From NCBI GenBank assembly GCA_958299035.1, contig CATQJL010000223.1, positions 9,847,753 through 9,911,752 of the forward strand: 64,000 bases of DNA, given 5' to 3'. Each line of letters opens with the position of its first letter. The first letter of the stretch is position 1. Positions 44,912 to 54,599 of the stretch are shown here, one piece after another. This stretch comes from Cylicocyclus nassatus. Its lineage: Eukaryota; Nematoda; Chromadorea; Rhabditida; Strongylidae. Under the pieces are notes generated by a model. It saw only the letters and a program-made list of their open reading frames with translations, ran no database searches and had not been told where the DNA came from. Made by a program: the position numbers and the translations under genes.

Positions 44912-45519
44912 GATACTTAGTGTCCGTGGCCTTTTGGAGAAATATACCATTACACTCGTCTTGGAATGCTGATTCCGAGTATGACCTCCTTTCTGTTAAT
45001 CGTTCCTTTGAAAGAAGTTATAAAGGATTTTTGCGCCAAGTTTGCCGCCCAAGGGAAATAATTGAGCACACCAATGCCGCCGGCACGCTGTGGTGTAGTG
45101 ATCAATGCGATAGCCACACAAGTTGATGTAGATGAGCAAATAGTAATTATTTTAATGCCTGAATAGTAATCATTGTTCCAACTTTTGACCTTTTTGTGAG
45201 GAGGTAGGGTATGCAATCACCTCGAGAATGTCCAACTTCGAAAATAGAAAACTTAGTTGAGCCAATGCAAAATTAAAAAACACAAAAAGGGTCGAAACAC
45301 CTGCATCAACATGTGAGGCTATCACACTACTACCACAGCGTGCCGGTGGCATTGGTGCGCCTAACTATTTCCCTTGGGCGGCAAACTTGGTGCGAAAAGC
45401 CTTCATAACATTTTTCAGAGAAACGATTAGCAGTAAAGGAGGTCAGATTCGGAATCAGCGTTCCAAAACGAGTGTAACGGTATACATCTCATATCAAAAC
45501 GCCACGGACACTAAGTATC
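44912..45519. mobile_element. Long fold-back element, about 250 bp arms (608 bp)
   Basis: Begins GATACTTAGTGTCCGTGGC and ends with its inverse. The arms align almost to the centre: CCAAGGGAAAT, CGGCACGCTGTGGT and their inverses. Unit A lacks it. Frames on both strands mirror each other because of the palindrome and are not genes. Confidence 0.82.
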
Positions 45520-45547
45520 GTTCCATTAGCTGCAGTTTAAATAAATT

Positions 45548-45793
45548 ATGTCCGCCAAGGTCAATTCCCATAATAATTCAAAGACCATAGAGTGGCGACG
45601 TTTCTGCACCGTTCTTAGGCTAGATCGTTCTTTCTTATTATGCTTGCTGATTATTCAGCTTGCTTCGTACTTGCTTGTGCAAAGTCACACAGCAAAAAAT
45701 GTAGAGCTTCGAGAGCTTCGAGCATGCTTAAAAATTACCATTCAAGGTAAAGAGGCTATCAGGCTGGTCTCGCACTGCTTTTGTCGTCAATAA
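45548..45793 (+). CDS. Membrane-segment ORF, copy B
   Basis: Partner of the frame at 25779. The 81 aa frame contains a hydrophobic run (FLLCLLIIQLASYLLV) after a short basic N-terminus and ends TTT-TGT-CGT-CAA-TAA. It is an in-frame match to copy A with moderate amino-acid conservation. No family is recognised. It could be a small membrane protein, a last exon, or a chance frame. Confidence 0.3.
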   Translation: MSAKVNSHNNSKTIEWRRFCTVLRLDRSFLLCLLIIQLASYLLVQSHTAKNVELRELRACLKITIQGKEAIRLVSHCFCRQ

Positions 45794-45862
45794 TTTCAGC
45801 CTCATTTTTATTATCAAAAATTATCCATATATATCTGCTTAATGCTTCTAATTATCTTCACT

Positions 45863-48800
45863 ACCCCACACAATGGTCGGTCGCCTCATCGTGGCGTGGG
45901 GGTGACACTGGGTGTCGAACTGCGATGCACAGCCGAGTGTATACTCTGGTAGGGCCTCCCAACTGTGAAGGAGTTCGACGTTTCCGGTTTCGGCCGGATG
46001 CCTAGCTAAGAACTGGCCGCGCCAGATTCTCCGCCGTCTGGCTTCTTCTGGTCGCTAGGCGGTCCCTCCCCGCTCCAAGCCCGGGGTCAGCGATCACCCC
46101 CTGGAAATCAAGAGTAGGCCTAGTAAGCCACCTCTTGTAGGGGAACAAATTTTATTACTCAGACAGCAAGAAGATTTAGAAAAAACCCTGTACATCGGAT
46201 CCCGCCTACGGCGCCGGGTGGTAGCAAGAACGATGTCAGGGTACTCAGGGCGCCTTTCGGATTGGACAAAAACGACACGTCTGCCCGGACGACACGCCAT
46301 GGAGACTGCCTCATGCTCTGCACTTACAACGCCAGGACAGTCTCCACAAACGCCGACCTCCACGCTCTTCTCGACGCTGCAGAGCACATCAACTACCACA
46401 TCATTGCTCTGCAGGAAACGAAGTCCAGGAAGAAGGACGTGCGACAGATGAGTGATGGGACCCTCATCATTCGTGGTGAAAAGGTTCCATCACGAAACGT
46501 GGGAGGCGTCGGCTTTGTCGTCCACCCATCTATCGTCCATCTTGTCGATTCGCACGAGATCCTATCACCTCGACTAGGCATCCTACGACTACGACCTCCA
46601 CATCAGAAGACCATCAGCATCATCAACTGCTATTCTCCAACATCAGCAGCTGACGAATCAGAACTAGATGCTTTCTACGAAGATGTGGAAAAGGTCGTCC
46701 GCAACGAGAAGTCCTTTTACAAGTTTGTTGTGGGCGACTTCAACGCGAAAATCGGGATGCCACTGGAAAGGAAATATAGGATCGGGAAGTTTGGATATGG
46801 GCTCCGGAACGAAAACGGCAACCGTCTTGTTGGGCTTCTCTCCGCCGCACGACTTTTCCATGGAAATTCCATCTTTATGAAGAAGGAACATCGCCGGTGG
46901 ACATGGGAATCGCCCAACGGAACGACCCACGCGGAGATCGACCACATTCTCACCAACCGAAGGTGGAGCTTACTCGATGTCTCTGTAGTTCCATCCTTCT
47001 GTAGTGGCTCCGATCACCGCCTCCTTCGAGCGAAGATACGACTCAGCCGAAGGCTGGAAAAGAAAGTCTGTCATAGTGCCGCGAGAAGGAAGGAAGTCGT
47101 TTATGACGGTAACAGGCTGGAAGAGCTCATATCAAGTTGTGACTGGCCCATCGAGGAGGACCCAACGTACGACTACGACCGGCTTCTGAAAGGATTGCGA
47201 GCCTGCGGAGAATGTGCCTCAGTGACTTCTGAGAAGAACTTGGACCGCATCTCGAAGACCACCAGGGAATTGCTCGAAAGAAGAAGTTCATTGAGGCAGG
47301 ATCCGAATGCAACTCATCTCGAGCGACTGATTGCCAACACCAGTTGCAGAACAGCTTTGCAAGAGGATCTCAGGAAGTACAGGCAAGCCAAGATACTGGA
47401 AGCAGCAGAAAGAAGACGAAGTCTCAAGAAGTGCCGAAGGGACCTCTGCGAATATCACGTACCGCTGGCTGCACTACTGAACGAAGACGGGACTCCGGCT
47501 TCTTCCCGATACAAGATGGAATCTATCGCGAAGAACTTCTACACCAACCTCTTCCGCTCATCAACACCCGTGCAGATGCCCGTTGTTCCCACTGGCCACG
47601 AATTCTACCTGCTAAAGTGCGTATCGCGATACAGACCATGAAGACGTCCACGGCTCCAGGACCAGATCATCTTTCCGTCGAACTTCTGCGAGCCGGAGGA
47701 CACCGTCTACACGAGATTCTAGCGTCGCATTTGACATCTTACCTTCAGAAGGAGAAGATTCCCGACCAGTGGAGAACGTCAAGAACCGTCCTTCTCTTCA
47801 AGAAGGGTGAACGGGAGGATCTTCGGAACTATCGTCCAATATGCTTGCTGAGTGTGCTGTACAAGCTTTTCACGAAGATTATCCTCGCTCGCATATCAAG
47901 GACACTGGATGAAGCCCAACCCAAGAACAAGCTGGATTTCGCAAAGGATTCAGCTGCATGGACCACATCCAGACCGTTTCGAGGGTCATAGAAGTCTGCC
48001 GGGAGTACCGACTGCCTCTCGTCCTAACCTTTGTCGACTACGAGAAAGCCTTTGACAGCGTCGAAACCAACGCCATCCTGTCTGCGCTAGTCGATCAAGG
48101 AGTGGACCCAGCTTACGTGAGGACACTAGCCGACTGCTACAAGGACTGTACAACGACGATGCAGCTATTCCATCGCCCCCTGACCATACCAATCGGGAAG
48201 GGGGTCCGACAAGGCGACACAATCTCGCCGAAGCTGTTCACCGCGGCCTTGCAGTGGGTGATGAAGTCACTGGACTGGGACGAGAGAGGCATACGAGTTG
48301 ATGGGAGATTCCTGTCCAACCTTCGTTTTGCGGACGACATCGTTCTCTTCTCGAGCAGTATCACCGAAGCAGAGACGATGCTGAAGGAACTAAACGAAGT
48401 AGGGGAGAAGATCGGACTGCGAATAAATCGGAAGAAGACTCAGTTCATGAAGAACGCCCTTTGCGAAGATGCAGAAATGGAATTGGAAGGCACCCCGATT
48501 ATGGAGACGTCTTCCTACGTGTATCTCGGACGTTCGATGAACATGGAGAACGACTTGAGGGAAGAACTCAACAGGAGAAGAAGAGCAGCCTGGGCCGCCT
48601 TCGGGCCCCTGAAGGAAGCCACCGACCAACTGACGGACCCGGAGCTTCGTGCCCACCTGTTCGACTCAACCGTTCTCCCGGCGCTCTGTTACGCAGCTGA
48701 GACTTGGGCCGACACTGTAGCCACGCCGAAAGCTCTACGGACCACCCACAGAGCGCTCGAGCGCAGTCTTCTGAAGATGACCCGACGCAAGCAACATCTA

Positions 48801-49192
48801 GTCGGACTTCGCAGCACGGATATGAGAAGAATGTCCCGTCTTCGTGACCCAGAGGAATACGTCGCGAAAGCCAAACACCGATGGGCCGGTCACATAATGA
48901 GAAGAACAGACGACAGATGGACACTAAGAACATCGGAGTGGATTCCTCGCGAAGCCAAACGTCCCCGAGGAAGACCTCCAACGAGATGGGCAGACGTGTT
49001 CGTGGAACGGATGGACCAGCTGAGAAATCAGCTGGATACGATTTTTGCACCTGGAACTCGTGGATGCAGCCACCGACGTCAGCCAAGAAGATCGTGGATG
49101 TCAGAAGCGAGGAACAGGGAAAAATGGAAACTTCTGAGCTGGGGCCCGCACGTCACGTGAAGCCGGGCCATCTAAGTATCTAAGTAAGTAAG
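45863..49192 (+). mobile_element. RTE-clade LINE inserted in unit B
   Basis: Flanked by a perfect 10 bp duplication, TATCTTCACT, at 45853-45862 and 49193-49202. Unit A is uninterrupted at the homologous place (near 26100), so the insertion followed the duplication. The 5' leader is GC-rich. The 3' tail consists of TAAGTATC/TAAG units after the stop at about 49158, the short-repeat tail typical of RTE. Confidence 0.93.
46262..49160 (+). pseudogene. RTE ORF (APE endonuclease - RT), two frameshifts
   Basis: The frame is open from about 46262; the first in-frame ATG is at 46313, just before LCTYNARTV. Endonuclease: [97 protein letters not shown]. The C-terminal domain has HRWAGHIMRRTDDRW and RGRPPTRW. 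Only two single-base shifts break it, near 47608 and near 47926 (PK then NKLDF, where the other frame reads QAGF). It is otherwise complete, so it is among the youngest LINEs here. It differs from the RTE at 10080 enough to be a separate family. Confidence 0.92.
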
Positions 49193-49202
49193 TATCTTCA
49201 CT

Positions 49203-51050
49203 CTCTTTGATCATATCATTCTATTATACTTTAAAGGATATATTTAATTTTACTTTCTTCCCCCATTTCATTCTGTTGGTAGATGAATTTTTCTAAAAAG
49301 TGTGGTTTAGAAATTTCAAATTAACTTTTCTTTAACGAGCTCGTGCAGCTTTTTGTCTTCGAACTTTTCTAGGAGTTTCAGCTCAAATCTATTTTGTCGG
49401 AAATTGAATGGAACAGGCTGGCATCTCCGAAAATATGCGCTTACGCTGTGGTGGCTTTCGACAGGTATGTATTTTTAATATTTTCAGATTTTTTAGCAGC
49501 AGGAATCGTTCAGAAAATGTTTGTAGCGTTCCTCAATTACTTTCTGCTTCTGACAATAAGCTGAGTGGTGTGAGTCCAACTAGTCACAGAAGCGTAGGAT
49601 AAACATTTTTGATGTCTCATATCTGATCGCAATGAATTCCCACAAGTGATCTAGGAAGTAATTTCGTGGGTTAGAACAATTAACCAAAGACTATCCATAC
49701 CATCAAAACAAGCCCAGAGAATGTTAATTTGTTTGCTTTCCTACCACGTACTTTTGTACAATTGATGTCAAAATTAAATCTAAGCAGAGATTGAGAAAGC
49801 ATTGTTAAATGTATCAATGCAGGTTGAAAGCACTAAATTGATTCTCTGCAACGGACTATGAGTGAATTGTAAGCACCACAAACAAAATTCGATAGTCAAG
49901 GGATTAAACTTCTAGTGGCAAATTGAAAAAAATGCAGTATAATGTTGCGTTAGCATCGCAACTATTCATAAGTAAGTTCATAGTGTAAGTAATGCAATAT
50001 AACTTTGGTCTTTTTAAATGTGGCGCATTTATTCTTTCATTCATCTGGAACTTTTTGGTATTATGAAGTTGGTTTATTTGGTTTATTTGAATGTGGCGCA
50101 TTCATTCTTTCATTCATTCTGGAATTTTTTGGTATTAGTGTGAGTTTTGATGTAACCTAGAAATGCAGCCATTTTTGGCGAATTCGCTTTTAGATTTACG
50201 TTACGAGGGAAAAATCTTTAAATTGCTTCAGATTTTGCTGGAACTTGATTCAGAGTCACGCTATACAAAAATGACAGCCATTCCGCATGAGAGAGCATCT
50301 AATTCGATTTGCCCCACTGTGCCGAGTATAGGAATATCAAAGTTTTGCAATTAATTACTGACGGAGGCCCCTTTAAATTTGACGCATTCGGCTTGTTCAG
50401 ATTCTTGAGGACGACAAATCTTAATCTGTGTTCAAATTCCATTTCTTTTCTACTAGATATAATATGTTCCCTCTAGCAACATTACCAACAATTATGTCTT
50501 GATTAGTTTGACTCAGACTGTGCCTGGCTTCACCTTTGCTAAAAACCGTGAAACCTCATATTTTACCGTTTATCAAAAATTCTTCAACTTTTCCTATTAT
50601 GTTATCAAAAATTAAACAATCGCCTAGTTTTCTATATTTAACGCCAAAAAAGAGAGCACTACAATCAAGAAGAGAGAAGTCATGAGGAAGGTTGCGAAAC
50701 TTATGTACCAACCTAATAGTTGATGAGATCGGAGTATAATGATTTTTGATCAGGGCTCAGCATAGGTGGCGCTTTCACAGGCTGGATGTCGTTGTTTTTT
50801 TTTTTCAGATAAAGCAAAAGGGAACTCTAATGTTCTTAGGGGCTGGGGGGGGGGAGGGTCAATCTGATACAAGATACAATGTTAGCAAGCACAAAGCTAA
50901 CCCTTAGTAAGCCCTTATTTCAACTCTGGCGTCGTTCCACCAGTAACAGGTAGATTAACAAGTTGCAAACACAACAAGTGCTTAGACCCATGTGCACACG
51001 ATTTCAACCTGTTGAAACACAATCTATATGCACAAATAATATATAATCAG
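49203..51050. other. Unit B non-coding duplicated sequence and flank
   Basis: Aligned with unit A 26120-27540 up to about 50745; beyond that it enters the unit B insertion cluster. A G run lies near 50846. No gene seen. Confidence 0.55.
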
Positions 51051-51186
51051 TCCTATAGGATAGGATATAGGATATCCTATAGGTAGGCTATCCTATGTCC
51101 TATAGTATATAGGATATCCTATATCCTATATCCTATATCCTCCAGGATATCCTATCATATAGTCCTATATGATAGGATATCCTGGC
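51051..51186. repeat. Palindromic AGGATATCCTAT minisatellite
   Basis: Degenerate repeats of AGGATATCCTATA and its inverse (self-complementary units) immediately upstream of Penelope copy 2. It could form cruciforms. Confidence 0.85.
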
Positions 51187-52640
51187 TGCTGAACTTGATC
51201 CTCACGCAGTTGCTTCGATATATTCCTGCTCATCTAACAAATACAAGCATGTTTCTTGAGCAAATGAGTAAGGCGCCCCTAACTAAAGAATGTGTCATCG
51301 AATCATCCGATGTCACTTCATTATGTACGAATGTTTCGAATGAAGCAGCTATGGAAGCGGTTTACGAGTTATTGTGCGAACACCATGGCTCCATCAACAT
51401 GTACGGCTTTGATACGGCGGTGATGGTTTTTCTCAAAGGATGCCTTAGCTGCACCATTTTTCGATGGTGTGGGCAATACTATAGACAAGTCAGGGGATTG
51501 GCGATGGGCCAAAGGCTGGCACCTGTCGTTGCCATTGCCTATATGTCAAAAATCGAGAGCCCCGTACTGGCGCGCAAACCGATACTTTATTGCCGCTATG
51601 TAGATGATTGCTGTATTGTGTGCGCGACACATACGAACTAGACACTTGCTTCAATCTGCTAAATAGCCAATCCCCACACATAAAGTTTACACGAGAGAAG
51701 CCCAGCGAAAACTGGCTGCCTTTCCTCAATATCCAAGTACAGTTGCGTGATGGATCATACAGGACCAAATGGTTTCGAAAACCAAGCAGCAAAAATATCC
51801 TGGTACACTAGCACTCGCCCCATCCTTGGAGCACAAAAAGGTCGGTAATTTCCAATATGTTTAGGACTGCAAAGGCAGTTTCCTCCGATCAGGAACGCAT
51901 TACATCGTTAAGTCTTGCCAGACAGATTGCGAAGTCCAATGGCTACCCCACAAACCATTTATCGAAACGTACCTGGCACGAATACAGATCGCGCACAAGC
52001 AAGAATGAAGCAAAAATACTTTTTTGTGTTCCTTTTATATCTGAAGAATCCAACAAAGCGATAAGAAAAAGCTTAGAACAAGCAGGCCTTAATGACTCCG
52101 TTAGTATTGTAGATATTCCTCCTCCCAGTCTTAAAAAACAACTAATTCGTAATGCTCTTACGATCGACTGTGCATGAATACCGATTGTGTCGTATGCCCA
52201 TTTGGTCAACCAGGCGATTGCATGGAGGCAGGAGTAGTTTATCAAATAACTTGTCAAACTTGCGGGAAAGAGTACATAGGAGAGACTGGCAGGTTTCTTT
52301 GCGTGAGAATCAATGAGCACCTAAATGGTCTTGCGGGAAAGAGTACATAGGAGAGACTGGCAGGTTTCTTTGCGTGAGAATCAAAGAGCACTTAGATGGT
52401 CTTGTAAAATCTAAACCGAACACTCCCCTAGGCGCACATTGCAGAGAGTATCACTCAGATCAACAATTTAATACAGCCGTCACAATCTTAACGCGTGAAC
52501 CCGAAATAATTCCTCGTAAAACGGTAGAAGCATTTTGGATAACATCCAAAGCTCCTGCAATGAACCGCAAAGAAGAGGGCGTTGCCGTGAGTAGTGATCT
52601 AATCGCATATCAGTCCCTTTGCGGATTTGATCTACACTAA
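51187..52640 (+). pseudogene. Penelope-like element ORF, copy 2 (RT to GIY-YIG)
   Basis: RT: SSDVTSLCTNVSNEAAMEAV near 51300, IFRWCGQYYRQVRGLAMGQ near 51455, CRYVDDCCIVC near 51590. After a frameshift near 51630 it continues with ELDTCFNLLNSQSPHIKFTR, a stop near 51810, then SLARQIAKSNGYPTN and the linker. The GIY-YIG domain (AGVVYQITC, KEYIGETGRFLCVRI) begins after another frameshift near 52170. The end TVEAFWITSKAPAMNRK stops at 52640. A 71 bp tandem duplication (52259-52329 and 52330-52400) repeats the YIGETGR region and shifts the frame. The N-terminal RT is missing; the left end abuts the minisatellite. Confidence 0.9.
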
Positions 52641-52855
52641 GACTAGATTCATCTGTATAAGGCACTTGTACTAGTCTCTACTACTGCTGACTGTGCAGAC
52701 GCTGTGTTTAGTGGTGGCTCGACCCCGATTCGAAGACAGCCGAGGTGAGCATGAACGACGGTTTCCGTAACGGCTTTCAGCCTGGCTTGATGTTGAATGT
52801 AACCTTGGTTTGAACGAGGTGTTCGGGAGAACAAACCACTAATGTGACGACTTTC

Positions 52856-52895
52856 CAGGCTCCGACGAAGGTGAAGGCACCGAAACGTTAGCCTG
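52856..52895 (+). ncRNA. Hammerhead-like motif of Penelope copy 2
   Basis: Stem I CAGGC (52856-52860) with GCCTG (52891-52895), core CCGACGA (U of CUGA replaced by C), perfect stem II GGTG/CACC with loop AAGG, then GAAACGTTA. Followed by AATAAAG. The structure is conserved, but the C at the U position should impair cleavage. Confidence 0.55.
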
Positions 52896-52943
52896 ATTGA
52901 ATAAAGCGTGCTATAATCTTGGTGATCGGCTCAAGTAAATATA

Positions 52944-53622
52944 CAGGGTGTCCCAAAAAAATGTTTCGAACGTTTGATCGTTATTATCTCTCTTCCCAAG
53001 AAGTCTTTTGCCTTGCTTCAGGTACCGTTTTGTAGAGCTGGCTTTAACTTAGATTTGCATTAGAGAACGAATCACCCAACTCTCTTCATTTCTGTAGTAT
53101 TACGGTAGAAACTTGAAACATGTGATGTCAATGTGGAAAAAAAGCTGCCGTTTCAATTTTTTCAAATACTTGTGAAAACTTGTGTAAGAGGGTTTTTATG
53201 GACGCTGGGTTCAATACTCAACTGTTCACAAGGTTACGAAGTTTTCTAAACGGTGTAATCGCACTTTTTAGGAACATTGAAAAAATGGCCGCTACCTCTC
53301 ACCTGGCATAACTCTTCAATGAAGCATCATAATAAGTCGGAAACTTTACAGTTATAATCAGCAACTCTAATTAGCCTAGTGTAGAAGCTTTCAGGCTGTT
53401 TTGTTTCTTTTCTGAGGCAAAATATGGCCTTTCATTGCTTAGAACCCTCTTTCAAGTTTCTACCGTAATCCTACAGTAATGAAGAGATATGGGTGATTCT
53501 TTCTCTAATGCAAATCTAAGTTGAAACAGCTCAACAGATTGGTATCTGAAGCAAGGGAAAAGACTTCTTCAGAAGAGAGATATTAACGATTAAACGATCG
53601 ATACATTTTTTGGGACACCCTG
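52944..53622. mobile_element. TA-flanked fold-back MITE, copy d (679 bp)
   Basis: CAGGGTGTCCC and GGGACACCCTG ends with TA on both sides (52942-52943, 53623-53624), about 40 bp after the Penelope 3' end. Same long arms and CTGTAG(G/T)ATTACGGTAGAAACTT inner motif as copies a-c. Confidence 0.88.
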
Positions 53623-53844
53623 TATTTTGGATTTTTGGAAATCTTTAGCTACGAGATTGGGAATTGGTACGGGGGGGGGGGGGGGGATAAATGAGGATGC
53701 TCATTAATACCGGAATCTATTCTATCGATTTCAGCGATTTTCGGAAAATTTTGAGCTAGGAGTTGGTATAGGGGATACGAGGGTGCTGATTATGAATGGA
53801 TCAGCTTCAGCCAGACATGTCAGCAAGTTTGAGATATGGTTGCT

Positions 53845-54072
53845 CTAATTATTCGATAAATCATTCGAATATTTATTCGAAATTCGACTTCCAATGTTCG
53901 AATATATTCGATATTCATTCATTCGATATTTTTGATTTTCCGAAATTATTCGGAATTCATTCATTCGAGAATTTTTGAGCCTCCAATTTATTCGATATTC
54001 GTTTATTCGAGATTTTTTATTTTCGAATTTATTCGATATTCGTTTATTCAAAATTTTTCCTTTTCGAATTTA
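53845..54072. repeat. ATTCGATATTC degenerate minisatellite
   Basis: Repeats of TTATTCGATATTC and variants. Short frames here (both strands) are low-complexity products. It leads directly into the ACCCGGCTCCGC element. Confidence 0.85.
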
Positions 54073-54177
54073 TTCGATACTAGCTTGCTTACCCGGCTCC
54101 GCTCGGCCCTGTCAAAACACTGTAATAAAGTTCCCATCCCTATCCCTGTAAAGCCTTTCCCTGTGTCCACTTTTACA

Positions 54178-54392
54178 TGTCAAGTCTAGGGGTGTACGGG
54201 CCCTAGCTTGATGTGTAGCGGTACAGGTTGGTATTATATATATTTATTATCTACATATTACAAGAAAGGGGAAGGGGGAAGACTGACTAGGCAGCCTTAC
54301 GGGACGCGGTCGTAGGGGGTCACTGGCTCCTATCTGACCTTCTCGGCCAGCTCACGGGAGAGCAGCAGGCGGAGCTTAGCTGCGTCCCGACA
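54178..54392 (-). repeat. 3' LTR (215 bp) of the minus-strand element
   Basis: TGTC...GACA ends. Adjacent on the element side is the pyrimidine run 54393-54405, which is the polypurine tract on the coding strand. An AATAAATATATAT-like stretch on the minus strand could serve polyadenylation. Confidence 0.85.
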
Positions 54393-54581
54393 TCTCCATT
54401 CCTTCAGAAAGCTCGTCCTCGAGCTTGTTCGGCTGTTGTTGAATGTCTTCCGAGTTACGTGTGTAAAGGGTACACGTGTTACGGCGAGACCATAAGGAAC
54501 TCCGATTTTGGTACCATTATCTTCTGCTTGATTGAGTAGAGGAGTTGGCTTAGGCGGATTGGTTAACCAAACACGACCTTC
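54330..54581 (-). CDS. 3'-terminal ORF of the LTR element, running into the LTR
   Basis: A minus-strand frame of about 84 codons open from near 54581, with GRVWLTNPPKPTP, then TRKTFNNSRTSS, then LKEWRCRDAAKLRLLLSREL, ending at TAG 54330-54332 inside the 3' LTR. It has no start codon of its own and is probably the tail of a longer pol or third ORF. A stop separates it from the upstream segment ending EDKLALYP near 54590. No domain recognised. Basic and Leu/Arg-rich. Confidence 0.4.
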   Translation of the reverse strand, partial: EGRVWLTNPPKPTPLLNQAEDNGTKIGVPYGLAVTRVPFTHVTRKTFNNSRTSSRTSFLKEWRCRDAAKLRLLLSRELAEKVR

Positions 54582-54599
54582 ACCTCATCCTAGGGGTAT

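Noticed and set aside
44950..45352. Minus-strand frames mirrored by plus-strand frames
   Set aside because: They lie in the arms of the fold-back element 44912-45519, so the same sequence is read twice.
46262..49160. Host gene resembling craniofacial development protein 2
   Set aside because: That database name is often attached to RTE endonucleases; here RT, target duplication and repeat tail show a LINE.
53796..54189. Phe/Ile/Asn-rich frames on both strands
   Set aside because: They are translations of the ATTCGATATTC minisatellite.
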